From the NCBI GenBank assembly GCA_023374025.1, contig SIJG01000002.1:2611626-2675625 (forward strand): a stretch of DNA of 64,000 bases, given 5' to 3'. This DNA comes from Heterodera schachtii. Its lineage: Eukaryota > Nematoda > Chromadorea > Rhabditida > Heteroderidae. Position numbers and translations under genes: made by a program. Positions 23,223-36,659 of this stretch are shown piece by piece. The first letter of the stretch is position 1, and each line of letters starts with the position of its first letter. The notes under the pieces were generated by a model. It was not told where the DNA came from and searched no databases. It was given only the letters and a program-made list of their open reading frames with translations.

Positions 23223-24279
23223 ATTTTTTAGTTTTAAATTTTGTTTTTTTATTTAAATTTTTATCGATTTTTAATATTCCGTAAGCCATGAATCAAAATT
23301 ATTCTGTTAAATTTGATCAGAAACTTTTTTTAATCAATTTTTAAATTGTTAATTGATTTTTGGGATCACCTGAAATTCTGAGACAGGATCATTAATTTTA
23401 ATATATAGTACCCTTTTATGGCGGTTCCAACAGAAAAAAAATTTAGATCGCGAGGGGTCTGGCCCGGTTTACCTCTCAGTTCAGTCCCCACGGTACAGCC
23501 CTAGCATGTTTTTTCACTATAACTTCTTGGTCATCCAAATCCAACATTTGTTTAAAAGCTTTTTCTAAGCTATTGCTTTGTGTGACCGGACGGGATCGGG
23601 ATCCCGCGGGATTTCTTCGGGATCCCGAACCGGTATCACTCCCTTCCGCGGGATTGAAGTCACGATAAATTTCCGAAAAATCTCTATTTTTTAAATTAAG
23701 ATCTTGAATTTTAAATTAACCTTAAAAATCTGATTTTTTAATTCTTTCTCAAAATTGCTAAAAATGATCATTTGAAGCGAAAATACAAAAAATGGTATTA
23801 ATTGATTAATTGGAAAAAAACTATTTAAAGCTATGTTGTTAAATGTTTTAATTTTTGATCCTAAAATCTGATTTTCTGGGAATGACATTCTAATTTTGAA
23901 AAGAAAGCGGAAGAGAAGGGGGAAAAGAGGAAGTGGAAGAGAATAGGAATAGAAACGAAAGAGAACTCATAATTAGAGACCGGAAATTTCAAATTTGCGG
24001 ATCACGCCGCGGTATTGGAACTCAGAATTTTTTGCGGGACGGGATCCCGCGGGATTAATCCCGCAATTAAAATTTGCGTGATCCCGCGCGGGATTGCGGG
24101 ATTATGGAAAATTCGAAAAAATTTAATAAAATTTCAAAAAATTTCCAAAAATCAAAAAATACATGAAATTTTGAAAAATAAATTTTTAGGGGCTGGCGGG
24201 ATGCATTAAAAGGGGCTGATGGGTCGACTAAGATTTTTCGAATGGATGCTAAAAAGAGATCGGGAAGCAAATTTGTTTA
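23223..24279. other. Repeat-derived intergenic DNA
   Basis: AT-rich DNA with two CGGGAT islands (about 23590-23655 and 24030-24110) and the purine-rich inverted arm at 23900-23967. No gene is seen. Confidence 0.5.
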
Positions 24280-27200
24280 TGTGTTGCAGATGGACCATGT
24301 TGATGAGCGCCACTAATATCCGATTTGCTATTTTCGCGCTAAACTGTGTGAAATTTTGACATTTTCGGATCATTATCCTCTAAATATAAGCTGCACCCAG
24401 TGTTGCGGAAGAATCGAGTTGAAATTGCCAATAACTCCCAATTTACAATTTCTTCCCATAAACTTATACAGTTTATATTTAGATATAAGAAATTGAAATG
24501 TTGATTACATCACAAAAGTGGTCACGGAAATTGTAAATATGGGATTATTGGCACTTAAACAGCTCGTCCTCATGCAACACTGATAGGTTTTAAATTTGGT
24601 GAATGAATAGTTGGAATGGTGAGAATTTGAGAATTTCACAAGGGTGATCAAGAAAATTGTAATCGGAGATTATTAGCGCTTATCAGCTTGGTCCTTCTGC
24701 AACACTGATTCAGTTTATATTTCATGGTTAATGAGCTGTAAATTTACGAATTGCACAAAAATTATCATAGAGAAAATGAGAGAGAACTTTTACAATTTCT
24801 GCTATTTATGTATGAACTATAAACTGTTTATGTGTTGCAGATGGACCATGTTGATGAGCGCCACTAATATCCGATTTGCTATTTTCGCGCTAAACTGTGT
24901 GAAATTTTGACATTTTCGGATCATTATCCTCTAAATATAAGCTGCACCCAGTGTTGCGGAAGAATCGAGTTGAAATTGCCAATAACTCCCAATTTACAAT
25001 TTCTTCCCATAAACTTATACAGTTTATATTTAGATATAAGAAATTGAAATGTTGATTACATCACAAAAGTGGTCACGGAAATTGTAAATATGGGATTATT
25101 GGCACTTAAACAGCTCGTCCTCATGCAACACTGATAGGTTTTAAATTTGGTGAATGAATAGTTGGAATGGTGAGAATTTGAGAATTTCACAAGGGTGATC
25201 AAGAAAATTGTAATCGGAGATTATTAGCGCTTATCAGCTTGGTCCTTCTGCAACACTGATTCAGTTTATATTTCATGGTTAATGAGCTGTAAATTTACGA
25301 ATTGCACAAAAATTATCATAGAGAAAATGAGAGAGAACTTTTACAATTTCTGCTATTTATGTATGAACTATAAACTGTTTATGTGTTGCAGATGGACCAT
25401 GTTGATGAGCGCCAATAATATCCGATTTGCTATTTTCGCGATAAACTGTGTGAAATTTTGACATTTTCGGATCATTATCCTCTAAATATAAGCTGCACTC
25501 AGTGTTCCGGAAGAATCGAGTTGAAATTGCCAACAACTCCCAATTTACAATTTCTTCCCATAAACTTATACAGTTTATATTTAGATATAAGAAATTGAAA
25601 TGTTGATTACATCACAAAAGTGGTCACGGAAATTGTAAATATGGGATTATTGGCACTTAAACAGCTCGTCCTTATGCAACACTGATAGGTTTTAAATTTG
25701 GTGAATGAGTAGTTGGAATGGTGAGAATTTGAGAATTTCACAAGGGTGATCAAGAAAATTGTAATCGGAGATTATTAGCGCTTATCAGCTTGGTCCTTCT
25801 GCAACACTGATTCAGTTTATATTTCATGGTTAATGAGCTGTAAATTTACGAATTGCACAAAAATTATCATAGAGAAAATGAGAGAGAACTTTTACAATTT
25901 CTGCTATTTATGTATGAACTATGGTACTCCTTGGGTTTGTATCCCATATTTTGGTCAAATTTTTCAAAAGCGTAGCAGACAGTCAGACAGTGCACTATTT
26001 CTTTGTTTTCTGAGAAGAAATAGTTCACTGTCTGACTGTCTGTCTGCGCGGGGCAGCGGCGGGTGGTAGGGTAGACAGTAAGCAGCCATGTGCTGGCTAT
26101 GCAGCAGCACTATGGGTCAACTCCACTGTGCAGAGAAAAGCCTAGTACTATCTCGTCGTTTCTCTTTTTCTGCGCTATTTGGCGTTATGAGCAATTTTGT
26201 CTAACACTGGGCTTGACCCATAGTGCAGCAGTATTGTGTGGGAAAGGGAAGGGGTGAGAAAAATAAAACAAAGAAATAGTGCACTGTCTGATTGTCTGCT
26301 ACGCTTTTGAAAAATTTGACCAAAATATGGGATACAAACCCAAGGAGTACCTGAACTATAAACTGTTTATGTGTTGCAGATGGACCATGTTGATGAGCGC
26401 CAATAATATCCGATTTGCTATTTTCGCGATAAACTGTGTGAAATTTTGACATTTTCGGATCATTATCCGCTAAATATAAGCTGCACCCAGTGTTCCGGAA
26501 GAATCGAGTTGAAATTGCCAATAACTCCCAATTTACAATTTCTTCCCATAAACTTATACAGTTTATATTTAGATATAAGAAATTGAAATGTTGATTACAT
26601 CACAAAAGTGGTCACGGAAATTGTAAATATGGGATTATTGGCACTTAAACAGCTCGTCCTTATGCAACACTGATAGGTTTTAAATTTGGTGAATGAGTAG
26701 TTGGAATGGTGAGAATTTGAGAATTTCACAAGGGTGATCAAGAAAATTGTAATCGGAGATTATTAGCGCTTATCAGCTTGGTCCTTCTGCAACACTGATT
26801 CAGTTTATATTTCATGGTTAATGAGCTGTAAATTTACGAATTGCACAAAAATTATCATAGAGAAAATGAGAGAGAACTTTTACAATTTCTGCTATTTATG
26901 TATGAACTATAAACTGTTTATGTGTTGCAGATGGACCATGTTGATGAGCGCCAATAATATCCGATTTGCTATTTTCGCGATAAACTGTGTGAAATTTTGA
27001 CATTTTCGGATCATTATCCGCTAAATATAAGCTGCACCCAGTGTTCCGGAAGAATCGAGTTGAAATTGCCAATAACTCCCAATTTACAATTTCTTCCCAT
27101 AAACTTATACAGTTTATATTTAGATATAAGAAATTGAAATGTTGATTACATCACAAAAGTGGTCACGGAAATTGTAAATATGGGATTATTGGCACTTAAA

Positions 27201-30200
27201 CAGCTCGTCCTTATGCAACACTGATAGGTTTTAAATTTGGTGAATGAGTAGTTGGAAGAATTTGAGAATTTCACAAGGGTGATCAAGAAAATTGTAATCG
27301 GAGATTATTAGCGCTTATCAGCTTGGTCCTTCTGCAACACTGATTCAGTTTATATTTCATGGTTAATGAGCTGTAAATTTACGAATTGCACAAAAATTAT
27401 CATAGAGAAAATGAGAGAGAACTTTTACAATTTCTGCTATTTATGTATGAACTATAAACTGTTTATGTGTTGCAGATGGACCATGTTGATGAGCGCCAAT
27501 AATATCCGATTTGCTATTTTCGCGATAAACTGTGTGAAATTTTGACATTTTCGGATCATTATCCTCTAAATATAAGCTGCACCCAGTGTTCCGGAAGAAT
27601 CGAGTTGAAATTGCCAATAACTCCCAATTTACAATTTCTTCCCATAAACTTATACAGTTTATATTTAGATATAAGAAATTGAAATGTTGATTACATCACA
27701 AAAGTGGTCACGGAAATTGTAAATATGGGATTATTGGCACTTAAACAGCTCGTCCTTATGCAACACTGATAGGTTTTAAATTTGGTGAATGAATAGTTGG
27801 AATGGTGAGAATTTGAGAATTTCACAAGGGTGATCAAGAAAATTGTAATCGGAGATTATTAGCGCTTATCAGCTTGATCCTTCTGCAACACTGATTCAGT
27901 TTATATTTCATGGTTAATGAGCTGTAAATTTACGAATTGCACAAAAATTATCATAGAGAAAATGAGAGAGAACTTTTACAATTTCTGCTATTTATGTATG
28001 AACTATAAACTGTTTATGTGTTGCAGATGGACCATGTTGATGAGCGCCAATAATATCCGATTTGCTATTTTCGCGCTAAACTGTGTGAAATTTTGACATT
28101 TTCGGATCATTATCCTCTAAATATAAGCTGCACTCAGTGTTCCGGAAGAATCGAGTTGAAATTGCCAACAACTCCCAATTTACAATTTCTTCCCATAAAC
28201 TTATACAGTTTATATTTAGATATAAGAAATTGAAATGTTGATTACATCACAAAAGTGGTCACGGAAATTGTAAATATGGGATTATTGGCACTTAAACAGC
28301 TCGTCCTTATGCAACACTGATAGGTTTTAAATTTGGTGAATGAGTAGTTGGAATGGTGAGAATTTGAGAATTTCACAAGGGTGATCAAGAAAATTGTAAT
28401 CGGAGATTATTAGCGCTTATCAGCTTGATCCTTCTGCAACACTGATTCAGTTTATATTTCATGGTTAATGAGCTGTAAATTTACGATTTGCACAAAAATT
28501 ATCATAGAGAAAATGAGAGAGAACTTTTACAATTTCTGCTATTTATGTATGAACTATAAACTGTTTATGTGTTGCAGATGGACCATGTTGATGAGCGCCA
28601 ATAATATCCGATTTGCTATTTTCGCGATAAACTGTGTGAAATTTTGACATTTTCGGATCATTATCCTCTAAATATAAGCTGCACCCAGTGTTCCGGAAGA
28701 ATCGAGTTGAAATTGCCAATAACTCCCAATTTACAATTTCTTCCCATAAACTTATACAGTTTATATTTAGATATAAGAAATTGAAATGTTGATTACATCA
28801 CAAAAGTGGTCACGGAAATTGTAAATATGGGATTATTGGCACTTAAACAGCTCGTCCTTATGCAACACTGATAGGTTTTAAATTTGGTGAATGAGTAGTT
28901 GGAATGGTGAGAATTTGAGAATTTCACAAGGGTGATCAAGAAAATTGTAATCGGAGATTATTAGCGCTTATCAGCTTGATCCTTCTGCAACACTGATTCA
29001 GTTTATATTTCATGGTTAATGAGCTGTAAATTTACGAATTGCACAAAAATTATCATAGAGAAAATGAGAGAGAACTTTTACAATTTCTGCTATTTATGTA
29101 TGAACTATAAACTGTTTATGTGTTGCAGATGGACCATGTTGATGAGCGCCAATAATATCCGATTTGCTATTTTCGCGATAAACTGTGTGAAATTTTGACA
29201 TTTTCGGATCATTATCCTCTAAATATAAGCTGCACCCAGTGTTCCGGAAGAATCGAGTTGAAATTGCCAATAACTCCCAATTTACAATTTCTTCCCATAA
29301 ACTTATACAGTTTATATTTAGATATAAGAAATTGAAATGTTGATTACATCACAAAAGTGGTCACGGAAATTGTAAATATGGGATTATTGGCACTTAAACA
29401 GCTCGTCCTTATGCAACACTGATAGGTTTTAAATTTGGTGAATGAGTAGTTGGAATGGTGAGAATTTGAGAATTTCACAAGGGTGATCAAGAAAATTGTA
29501 ATCGGAGATTATTAGCGCTTATCAGCTTGATCCTTCTGCAACACTGATTCAGTTTATATTTCATGGTTAATGAGCTGTAAATTTACGAATTGCACAAAAA
29601 TTATCATAGAGAAAATGAGAGAGAACTTTTACAATTTCTGCTATTTATGTATGAACTATAAACTGTTTATGTGTTGCAGATGGACCATGTTGATGAGCGC
29701 CAATAATATCCGATTTGCTATTTTCGCGATAAACTGTGTGAAATTTTGACATTTTCGGATCATTATCCTCTAAATATAAGCTGCACCCAGTGTTCCGGAA
29801 GAATCGAGTTGAAATTGCCAATAACTCCCAATTTACAATTTCTTCCCATAAACTTATACAGTTTATATTTAGATATAAGAAATTGAAATGTTGATTACAT
29901 CACAAAAGTGGTCACGGAAATTGTAAATATGGGATTATTGGCACTTAAACAGCTCGTCCTCATGCAACACTGATAGGTTTTAAATTTGGTGAATGAATAG
30001 TTGGAATGGTGAGAATTTGAGAATTTCACAAGGGTGATCAAGAAAATTGTAATCGGAGATTATTAGCGCTTATCAGCTTGATCCTTCTGCAACACTGATT
30101 CAGGTTATATTTCATGGTTAATGAGCTGTAAATTTACGAATTGCACAAAAATTATCATAGAGAAAATGAGAGAGAACTTTTACAATTTCTGCTATTTATG

Positions 30201-33200
30201 TATGAACTATAAACTGTTTATGTGTTGCAGATGGACCATGTTGATGAGCGCCAATAATATCCGATTTGCTATTTTCGCGATAAACTGTGTGAAATTTTGA
30301 CATTTTCGGATCATTATCCTCTAAATATAAGCTGCACCCAGTGTTCCGGAAGAATCGAGTTGAAATTGCCAATAACTCCCAATTTACAATTTCTTCCATA
30401 AACTTATACAGTTTATATTTAGATATAAGAAATTGAAATGTTGATTACATCACAAAAGTGGTCACGGAAATTGTAAATATGGGATTATTGGCACTTAAAC
30501 AGCTCGTCCTTATGCAACACTGATAGGTTTTAAATTTGGTGAATGAGTAGTTGGAATGGTGAGAATTTGAGAATTTCACAAGGGTGATCAAGAAAATTGT
30601 AATCGGAGATTATTAGCGCTTATCAGCTTGATCCTTCTGCAACACTGATTCAGTTTATATTTCATGGTTAATGAGCTGTAAATTTACGAATTGCACAAAA
30701 ATTATCATAGAGAAAATGAGAGAGAACTTTTACAATTTCTGCTATTTATGTATGAACTATAAACTGTTCATGTGTTGCAGATGGACCATGTTGATGAGCG
30801 CCAATAATATCCGATTTGCTATTTTCGCGATAAACTGTGTGAAATTTTGACATTTTCGGATCATTATCCTCTAAATATAAGCTGCACCCAGTGTTCCGGA
30901 AGAATCGAGTTGAAATTGCCAACAACTCCCAATTTACAATTTCTTCCCATAAACTTATACAGTTTATATTTAGATATAAGAAATTGAAATGTTGATTACA
31001 TCACAAAAGTGGTCACGGAAATTGTAAATATGGGATTATTGGCACTTAAACAGCTCGTCCTTATGCAACACTGATAGGTTTTAAATTTGGTGAATGAGTA
31101 GTTGGAATGGTGAGAATTTGAGAATTTCACAAGGGTGATCAAGAAAATTGTAATCGGAGATTATTAGCGCTTATCAGCTTGGTCCTTCTGCAACACTGAT
31201 TCAGTTTATATTTCATGGTTAATGAGCTGTAAATTTACGAATTGCACAAAAATTATCATAGAGAAAATGAGAGAGAACTTTTACAATTTCTGCTATTTAT
31301 GTATGAACTATAAACTGTTCATGTGTTGCAGATGGACCATGTTGATGAGCGCCAATAATATCCGATTTGCTATTTTCGCGATAAACTGTGTGAAATTTTG
31401 ACATTTTCGGATCATTATCCTCTAAATATAAGCTGCACCCAGTGTTCCGGAAGAATCGAGTTGAAATTGCCAATAACTCCCAATTTACAATTTCTTCCCA
31501 TAAACTTATACAGTTTATATTTAGATATAAGAAATTGAAATGTTGATTACATCACAAAAGTGGTCACGGAAATTGTAAATATGGGATTATTGGCACTTAA
31601 ACAGCTCGTCCTCATGCAACACTGATAGGTTTTAAATTTGGTGAATGAGTAGTTGGAATGGTGAGAATTTGAGAATTTCACAAGGGTGATCAAGAAAATT
31701 GTAATCGGAGATTATTAGCGCTTATCAGCTTGGTCCTTCTGCAACACTGATTCAGTTTATATTTCATGGTTAATGAGCTGTAAATTTACGAATTGCACAA
31801 AAATTATCATAGAGAAAATGAGAGAGAACTTTTACAATTTCTGCTATTTATGTATGAACTATAAACTGTTCATGTGTTGCAGATGGACCATGTTGATGAG
31901 CGCCAATAATATCCGATTTGCTATTTTCGCGATAAACTGTGTGAAATTTTGACATTTTCGGATCATTATCCTCTAAATATAAGCTGCACCCAGTGTTCCG
32001 GAAGAATCGAGTTGAAATTGCCAATAACTCCCAATTTACAATTTCTTCCCATAAACTTATACAGTTTATATTTAGATATAAGAAATTGAAATGTTGATTA
32101 CATCACAAAAGTGGTCACGGAAATTGTAAATATGGGATTATTGGCACTTAAACAGCTCGTCCTCATGCAACACTGATAGGTTTTAAACTTGGTGAATGAA
32201 TAGTTGGAATGGTGAGAATTTGAGAATTTCACAAGGGTGATCAAGAAAATTGTAATCGGAGATTATTAGCGCATATCAGCTTGATCCTTCTGCAACACTG
32301 ATTCAGTTTATATTTCATGGTTAATGAGCTGTAAATTTACGAATTGCACAAAAATTATCATAGAGAAAATGAGAGAGAACTTTTACAATTTCTGCTATTT
32401 ATGTATGAACTATAAACTGTTCATGTGTTGCAGATGGACCATGTTGATGAGCGCCAATAATATCCGATTTGCTATTTTCGCGATAAACTGTGTGAAATTT
32501 TGACATTTTCGGATCATTATCCTCTAAATATAAGCTGCACCCAGTGTTCCGGAAGAATCGAGTTGAAATTGCCAATAACTCCTAATTTACAATTTCTTCC
32601 CATAAACTTATACAGTTTATATTTAGATATAAGAAATTGAAATGTTGATTACATCACAAAAGTGGTCACGGAAATTGTAAATATGGGATTATTGGCACTT
32701 AAACAGCTCGTCCTCATGCAACACTGATAGGTTTTAAATTTGGTAAATGAATAGTTGGAATGGTGAGAATTTGAGAATTTCACAAGGGTGATCAAGAAAA
32801 TTGTAATCGGAGATTATTAGCGCATATCAGCTTGATCCTTCTGCAACACTGATTCAGTTTATATTTCATGGTTAATGAGCTGTAAATTTACGAATTGCAC
32901 AAAAATTATCATAGAGAAAATGAGAGAGAACTTTTACAATTTCTGCTATTTATGTATGAACTATAAACTGTTCATGTGTTGCAGATGGACCATGTTGATG
33001 AGCGCCAATAATATCCGATTTGCTATTTTCGCGATAAACTGTGTGAAATTTTGACATTTTCGGATCATTATCCTCTAAATATAAGCTGCACCCAGTGTTC
33101 CGGAAGAATCGAGTTGAAATTGCCAATAACTCCCAATTTACAATTTCTTCCCATAAACTTATACAGTTTATATTTAGATATAAGAAATTGAAATGTTGAT

Positions 33201-35150
33201 TACATCACAAAAGTGGTCACGGAAATTGTAAATATGGGATTATTGGCACTTAAACAGCTCGTCCTTATGCAACACTGATAGGTTTTAAATTTGGTGAATG
33301 AGTAGTTGGAATGGTGAGAATTTGAGAATTTCACAAGGGTGATCAAGAAAATTGTAATCGGAGATTATTAGCGCTTATCAGCTTGGTCCTTCTGCAACAC
33401 TGATTCAGTTTATATTTCATGGTTAATGAGCTGTAAATTTACGAATTGCACAAAAATTATCATAGAGAAAATGAGAGAGAACTTTTACAATTTCTGCTAT
33501 TTATGTATGAACTATAAACTGTTCATGTGTTGCAGATGGACCATGTTGATGAGCGCCAATAATATCCGATTTGCTATTTTCGCGATAAACTGTGTGAAAT
33601 TTTGACATTTTCGGATCATTATCCTCTAAATATAAGCTGCACCCAGTGTTCCGGAAGAATCGAGTTGAAATTGCCAATAACTCCCAATTTACAATTTCTT
33701 CCCATAAACTTATACAGTTTATATTTAGATATAAGAAATTGAAATGTTGATTACATCACAAAAGTGGTCACGGAAATTGTAAATATGGGATTATTGGCAC
33801 TTAAACAGCTCGTCCTTATGCAACACTGATAGGTTTTAAATTTGGTGAATGAGTAGTTGGAATGGTGAGAATTTGAGAATTTCACAAGGGTGATCAAGAA
33901 AATTGTAATCGGAGATTATTAGCGCTTATCAGCTTGGTCCTTCTGCAACACTGATTCAGTTTATATTTCATGGTTAATGAGCTGTAAATTTACGAATTGC
34001 ACAAAAATTATCATAGAGAAAATGAGAGAGAACTTTTACAATTTCTGCTATTTATGTATGAACTATAAACTGTTCATGTGTTGCAGATGGACCATGTTGA
34101 TGAGCGCCAATAATATCCGATTTGCTATTTTCGCGATAAACTGTGTGAAATTTTGACATTTTCGGATCATTATCCTCTAAATATAAGCTGCACCCAGTGT
34201 TCCGGAAGAATCGAGTTGAAATTGCCAATAACTCCCAATTTACAATTTCTTCCCATAAACTTATACAGTTTATATTTAGATATAAGAAATTGAAATGTTG
34301 ATTACATCACAAAAGTGGTCACGGAAATTGTAAATATGGGATTATTGGCACTTAAACAGCTCGTCCTTATGCAACACTGATAGGTTTTAAATTTGGTGAA
34401 TGAGTAGTTGGAATGGTGAGAATTTGAGAATTTCACAAGGGTGATCAAGAAAATTGTAATCGGAGATTATTAGCGCTTATCAGCTTGATCCTTCTGCAAC
34501 ACTGATTCAGTTTATATTTCATGGTTAATGAGCTGTAAATTTACGAATTGCACAAAAATTATCATAGAGAAAATGAGAGAGAACTTTTACAATTTCTGCT
34601 ATTTATGTATGAACTATAAACTGTTCATGTGTTGCAGATGGACCATGTTGATGAGCGCCAATAATATCCGATTTGCTATTTTCGCGATAAACTGTGTGAA
34701 ATTTTGACATTTTCGGATCATTATCCTCTAAATATAAGCTGCACCCAGTGTTCCGGAAGAATCGAGTTGAAATTGCCAATAACTCCCAATTTACAATTTC
34801 TTCCCATAAACTTATACAGTTTATATTTAGATATAAGAAATTGAAATGTTGATTACATCACAAAAGTGGTCACGGAAATTGTAAATATGGGATTATTGGC
34901 ACTTAAACAGCTCGTCCTTATGCAACACTGATAGGTTTTAAATTTGGTGAATGAGTAGTTGGAATGGTGAGAATTTGAGAATTTCACAAGGGTGATCAAG
35001 AAAATTGTAATCGGAGATTATTAGCGCTTATCAGCTTGGTCCTTCTGCAACACTGATTCAGTTTATATTTCATGGTTAATGAGCTGTAAATTTACGAATT
35101 GCACAAAATTATCATAAAGAAAATGGGAGAGAACTTTTACATTTTCTGTG
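24280..35150. repeat. Satellite array, 19 monomers of about 551 bp
   Basis: Monomers start with TGTGTTGCAGATGGACCATG at 24280, 24831, 25382, 26370, 26921, 27466, 28017, 28568, 29119, 29670, 30221, 30771, 31322, 31873, 32424, 32975, 33526, 34077 and 34628, all head to tail. Copies differ at only a few positions. Each monomer contains four diverged versions of one smaller unit around the core GCAACACTG: two forward and two reversed (positions are given in the findings). The third monomer is interrupted by the element at 25923-26351. Stop codons fill all frames. Confidence 0.97.
25923..26351. mobile_element. 429-bp foldback element inserted in the satellite
   Basis: Arms of about 88 bp start GGTACTCCTTGGGTTTGTAT and are mirrored at the right end. 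The 8-bp target duplication TGAACTAT (25915-25922, 26352-26359) falls exactly within the satellite consensus, which has one TGAACTAT. A second inner inverted repeat carries ACTATGGGTCAA against TTGACCCATAGT. It is not a copy of any other element in this window. No coding capacity. Confidence 0.93.
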
Positions 35151-36352
35151 AATATTTCTTTATATGCACAAATAAATTTGTCTGCAAAGTATAAATTTCA
35201 TGCTTTTTCGAATGCGTTGTCATGCAGAACGGCTTTCCTTGCTGGGGCCCTGCTTATTATCTGAGTCAAAGTGTTACCTTTCGAATGATAGCAACATTAT
35301 TCGATTTAGTGGGGAATGGAGCGAATTATGATTATCAAATGTGATCAAAACAAACAACAAGAATAAGCTTTATTTGATACGGATTGAAAAGCTTTGACCT
35401 CTAATTAACCGACACCGATCCGCGAGACTCCGACTGCGGGAGTATGAACTGCTTGAAATTCACTGATGCTCCGCCAATTCCCGGATTCTCCAATGCCAAA
35501 GGGAAAGGAATTGGGATCGGGAGGGTTGGGTGAGAACGACGAGGGCTGCCAGGAAAGGGAGGGGCCAAGAAAGGAATGGGCGCCTTCGTTTGGCCCCGCA
35601 CGAGATTTGCCGAATGCGATAAGTCGAGGAGGGTGCTTTTCCCTCCTTTCTGAGTACTCCAAGCCGTTTCAACACGAATTTATTAAAGCAAATAATTAGC
35701 GAATAAATGCGACGAAATTGATCGAAATTGGCGATGGACCGGAGGAATTGAAAGGAATTGGTACAGGCAGACCGAAATGAAGCGAAGGTACAGACCCCTT
35801 GGCTTGGAGATGAATGAATGCAGATGAACCTAAGGAAGAAAAAGGAGAAGTTGGTCACAGGTAGACCGAAAAAGAGTGACAGGGAAGGAAGAGGAGGAAG
35901 AGAGTGACCCCTTGGCTGGGGGCGCTTAAATAGACTATTTTCGAAGGGGGCGGGCAAAAGGCAAATAACCTGGACAAATTGTGAGAGGGACAAAAATGGA
36001 CAGAAAATTCTAGAAGCAAATCGCAAACAAAGGAAATGGGCGCACAAAAAATTGAATGTTAATTTGCAGATGTGAAAGTTAGGAAAATTGTGAAAGGAAA
36101 GTTTGTGCAATTTGTTATTCACAAAGTTGTCGTTGCCATTGAAAAAATTGGCGACATGACCAAACATAAAGTCAGTTTGTTTTCCATTTGAATGTGTTGT
36201 TTGTTTTTTACGCCAATGATTTCTTGCCATTTTTTTTCTTTTTTACCGTTCATGCTCAAAACTGTTGACTTTATTCCTCTCATTATTCCTTTTATCCCCG
36301 AGAGTAACAATCTCAACTTTAAATTAGTATTGTTAATAACAAATTTATTTTA
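35151..36352. other. Single-copy flank between satellite and locus B
   Basis: A - strand frame at 35600-35401 encodes a Pro-rich end (GSPRRSHPTLPIPIPFPLAL, then NPGIGGASVNFKQFILPQSE). It has the look of a real terminal exon of a small secreted or structural protein, but no upstream exons could be placed. The rest (35700-36350) has no recognised gene. Confidence 0.35.
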
Positions 36353-36360
36353 GACACAAA

Positions 36361-36659
36361 ATGGCTGAACAGCGATTTTTCAATGTCATATATAATGGGA
36401 ATATATATTTTACTTCTGTTTTTGGAAATCAGACGACACTGGCGATCAAAATTCGCATTCTCGAAATTCTCCATATTCCTATTGCGGAACAAATACTTTG
36501 GCGCCTCGGTAATTTAAGTTTTTTGCATATTTCAAGTCAACACTGTATTCAGGCCAGGCGGTGCCAAATGATACCCCTGTTGCGGGTTTTTTCGACGGTG
36601 CCAAATTTGTGCTGACCGTTGCTGCTCCGCCGCCTTTGATGCAGCCGATTGGTGGATAG
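36361..36659 (+). CDS. Small ubiquitin-like protein ending in Gly-Gly
   Basis: Two exons, 36361-36508 and 36553-36659, join in phase across a 44-bp intron to give 84 residues. The pattern follows a beta-grasp fold: first strands FFNVIYNGNIYFTSVFGNQT, helix IKIRILEILHIP, then AEQILWRLGQAVPNDTPVAG and FFDGAKFVLTV, ending MQPIGG then stop. The spacing resembles ubiquitin (helix ending in IP, GK/Q turn, hydrophobic last strand, free di-glycine). A TTATTTTAG acceptor sits seven bases before the ATG. It does not match UFM1, SUMO, URM1 or NEDD8 as I know them, so family membership is inferred from pattern only. Exon 1 recurs inside the FUN14 copy at 41133-41283, and exon 2 recurs in locus A at 15221. 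Confidence 0.55.

Noticed and set aside
24280..35150. CRISPR-like or coding repeat array
   Set aside because: Repeats are contiguous 551-bp satellite monomers without spacers and with stops in every frame, in a eukaryotic genome.
35460..36230. 256-codon minus-strand open frame next to the satellite
   Set aside because: Composition changes along its length, no domain is seen, and its last part overlaps a better Pro-rich exon in another frame.
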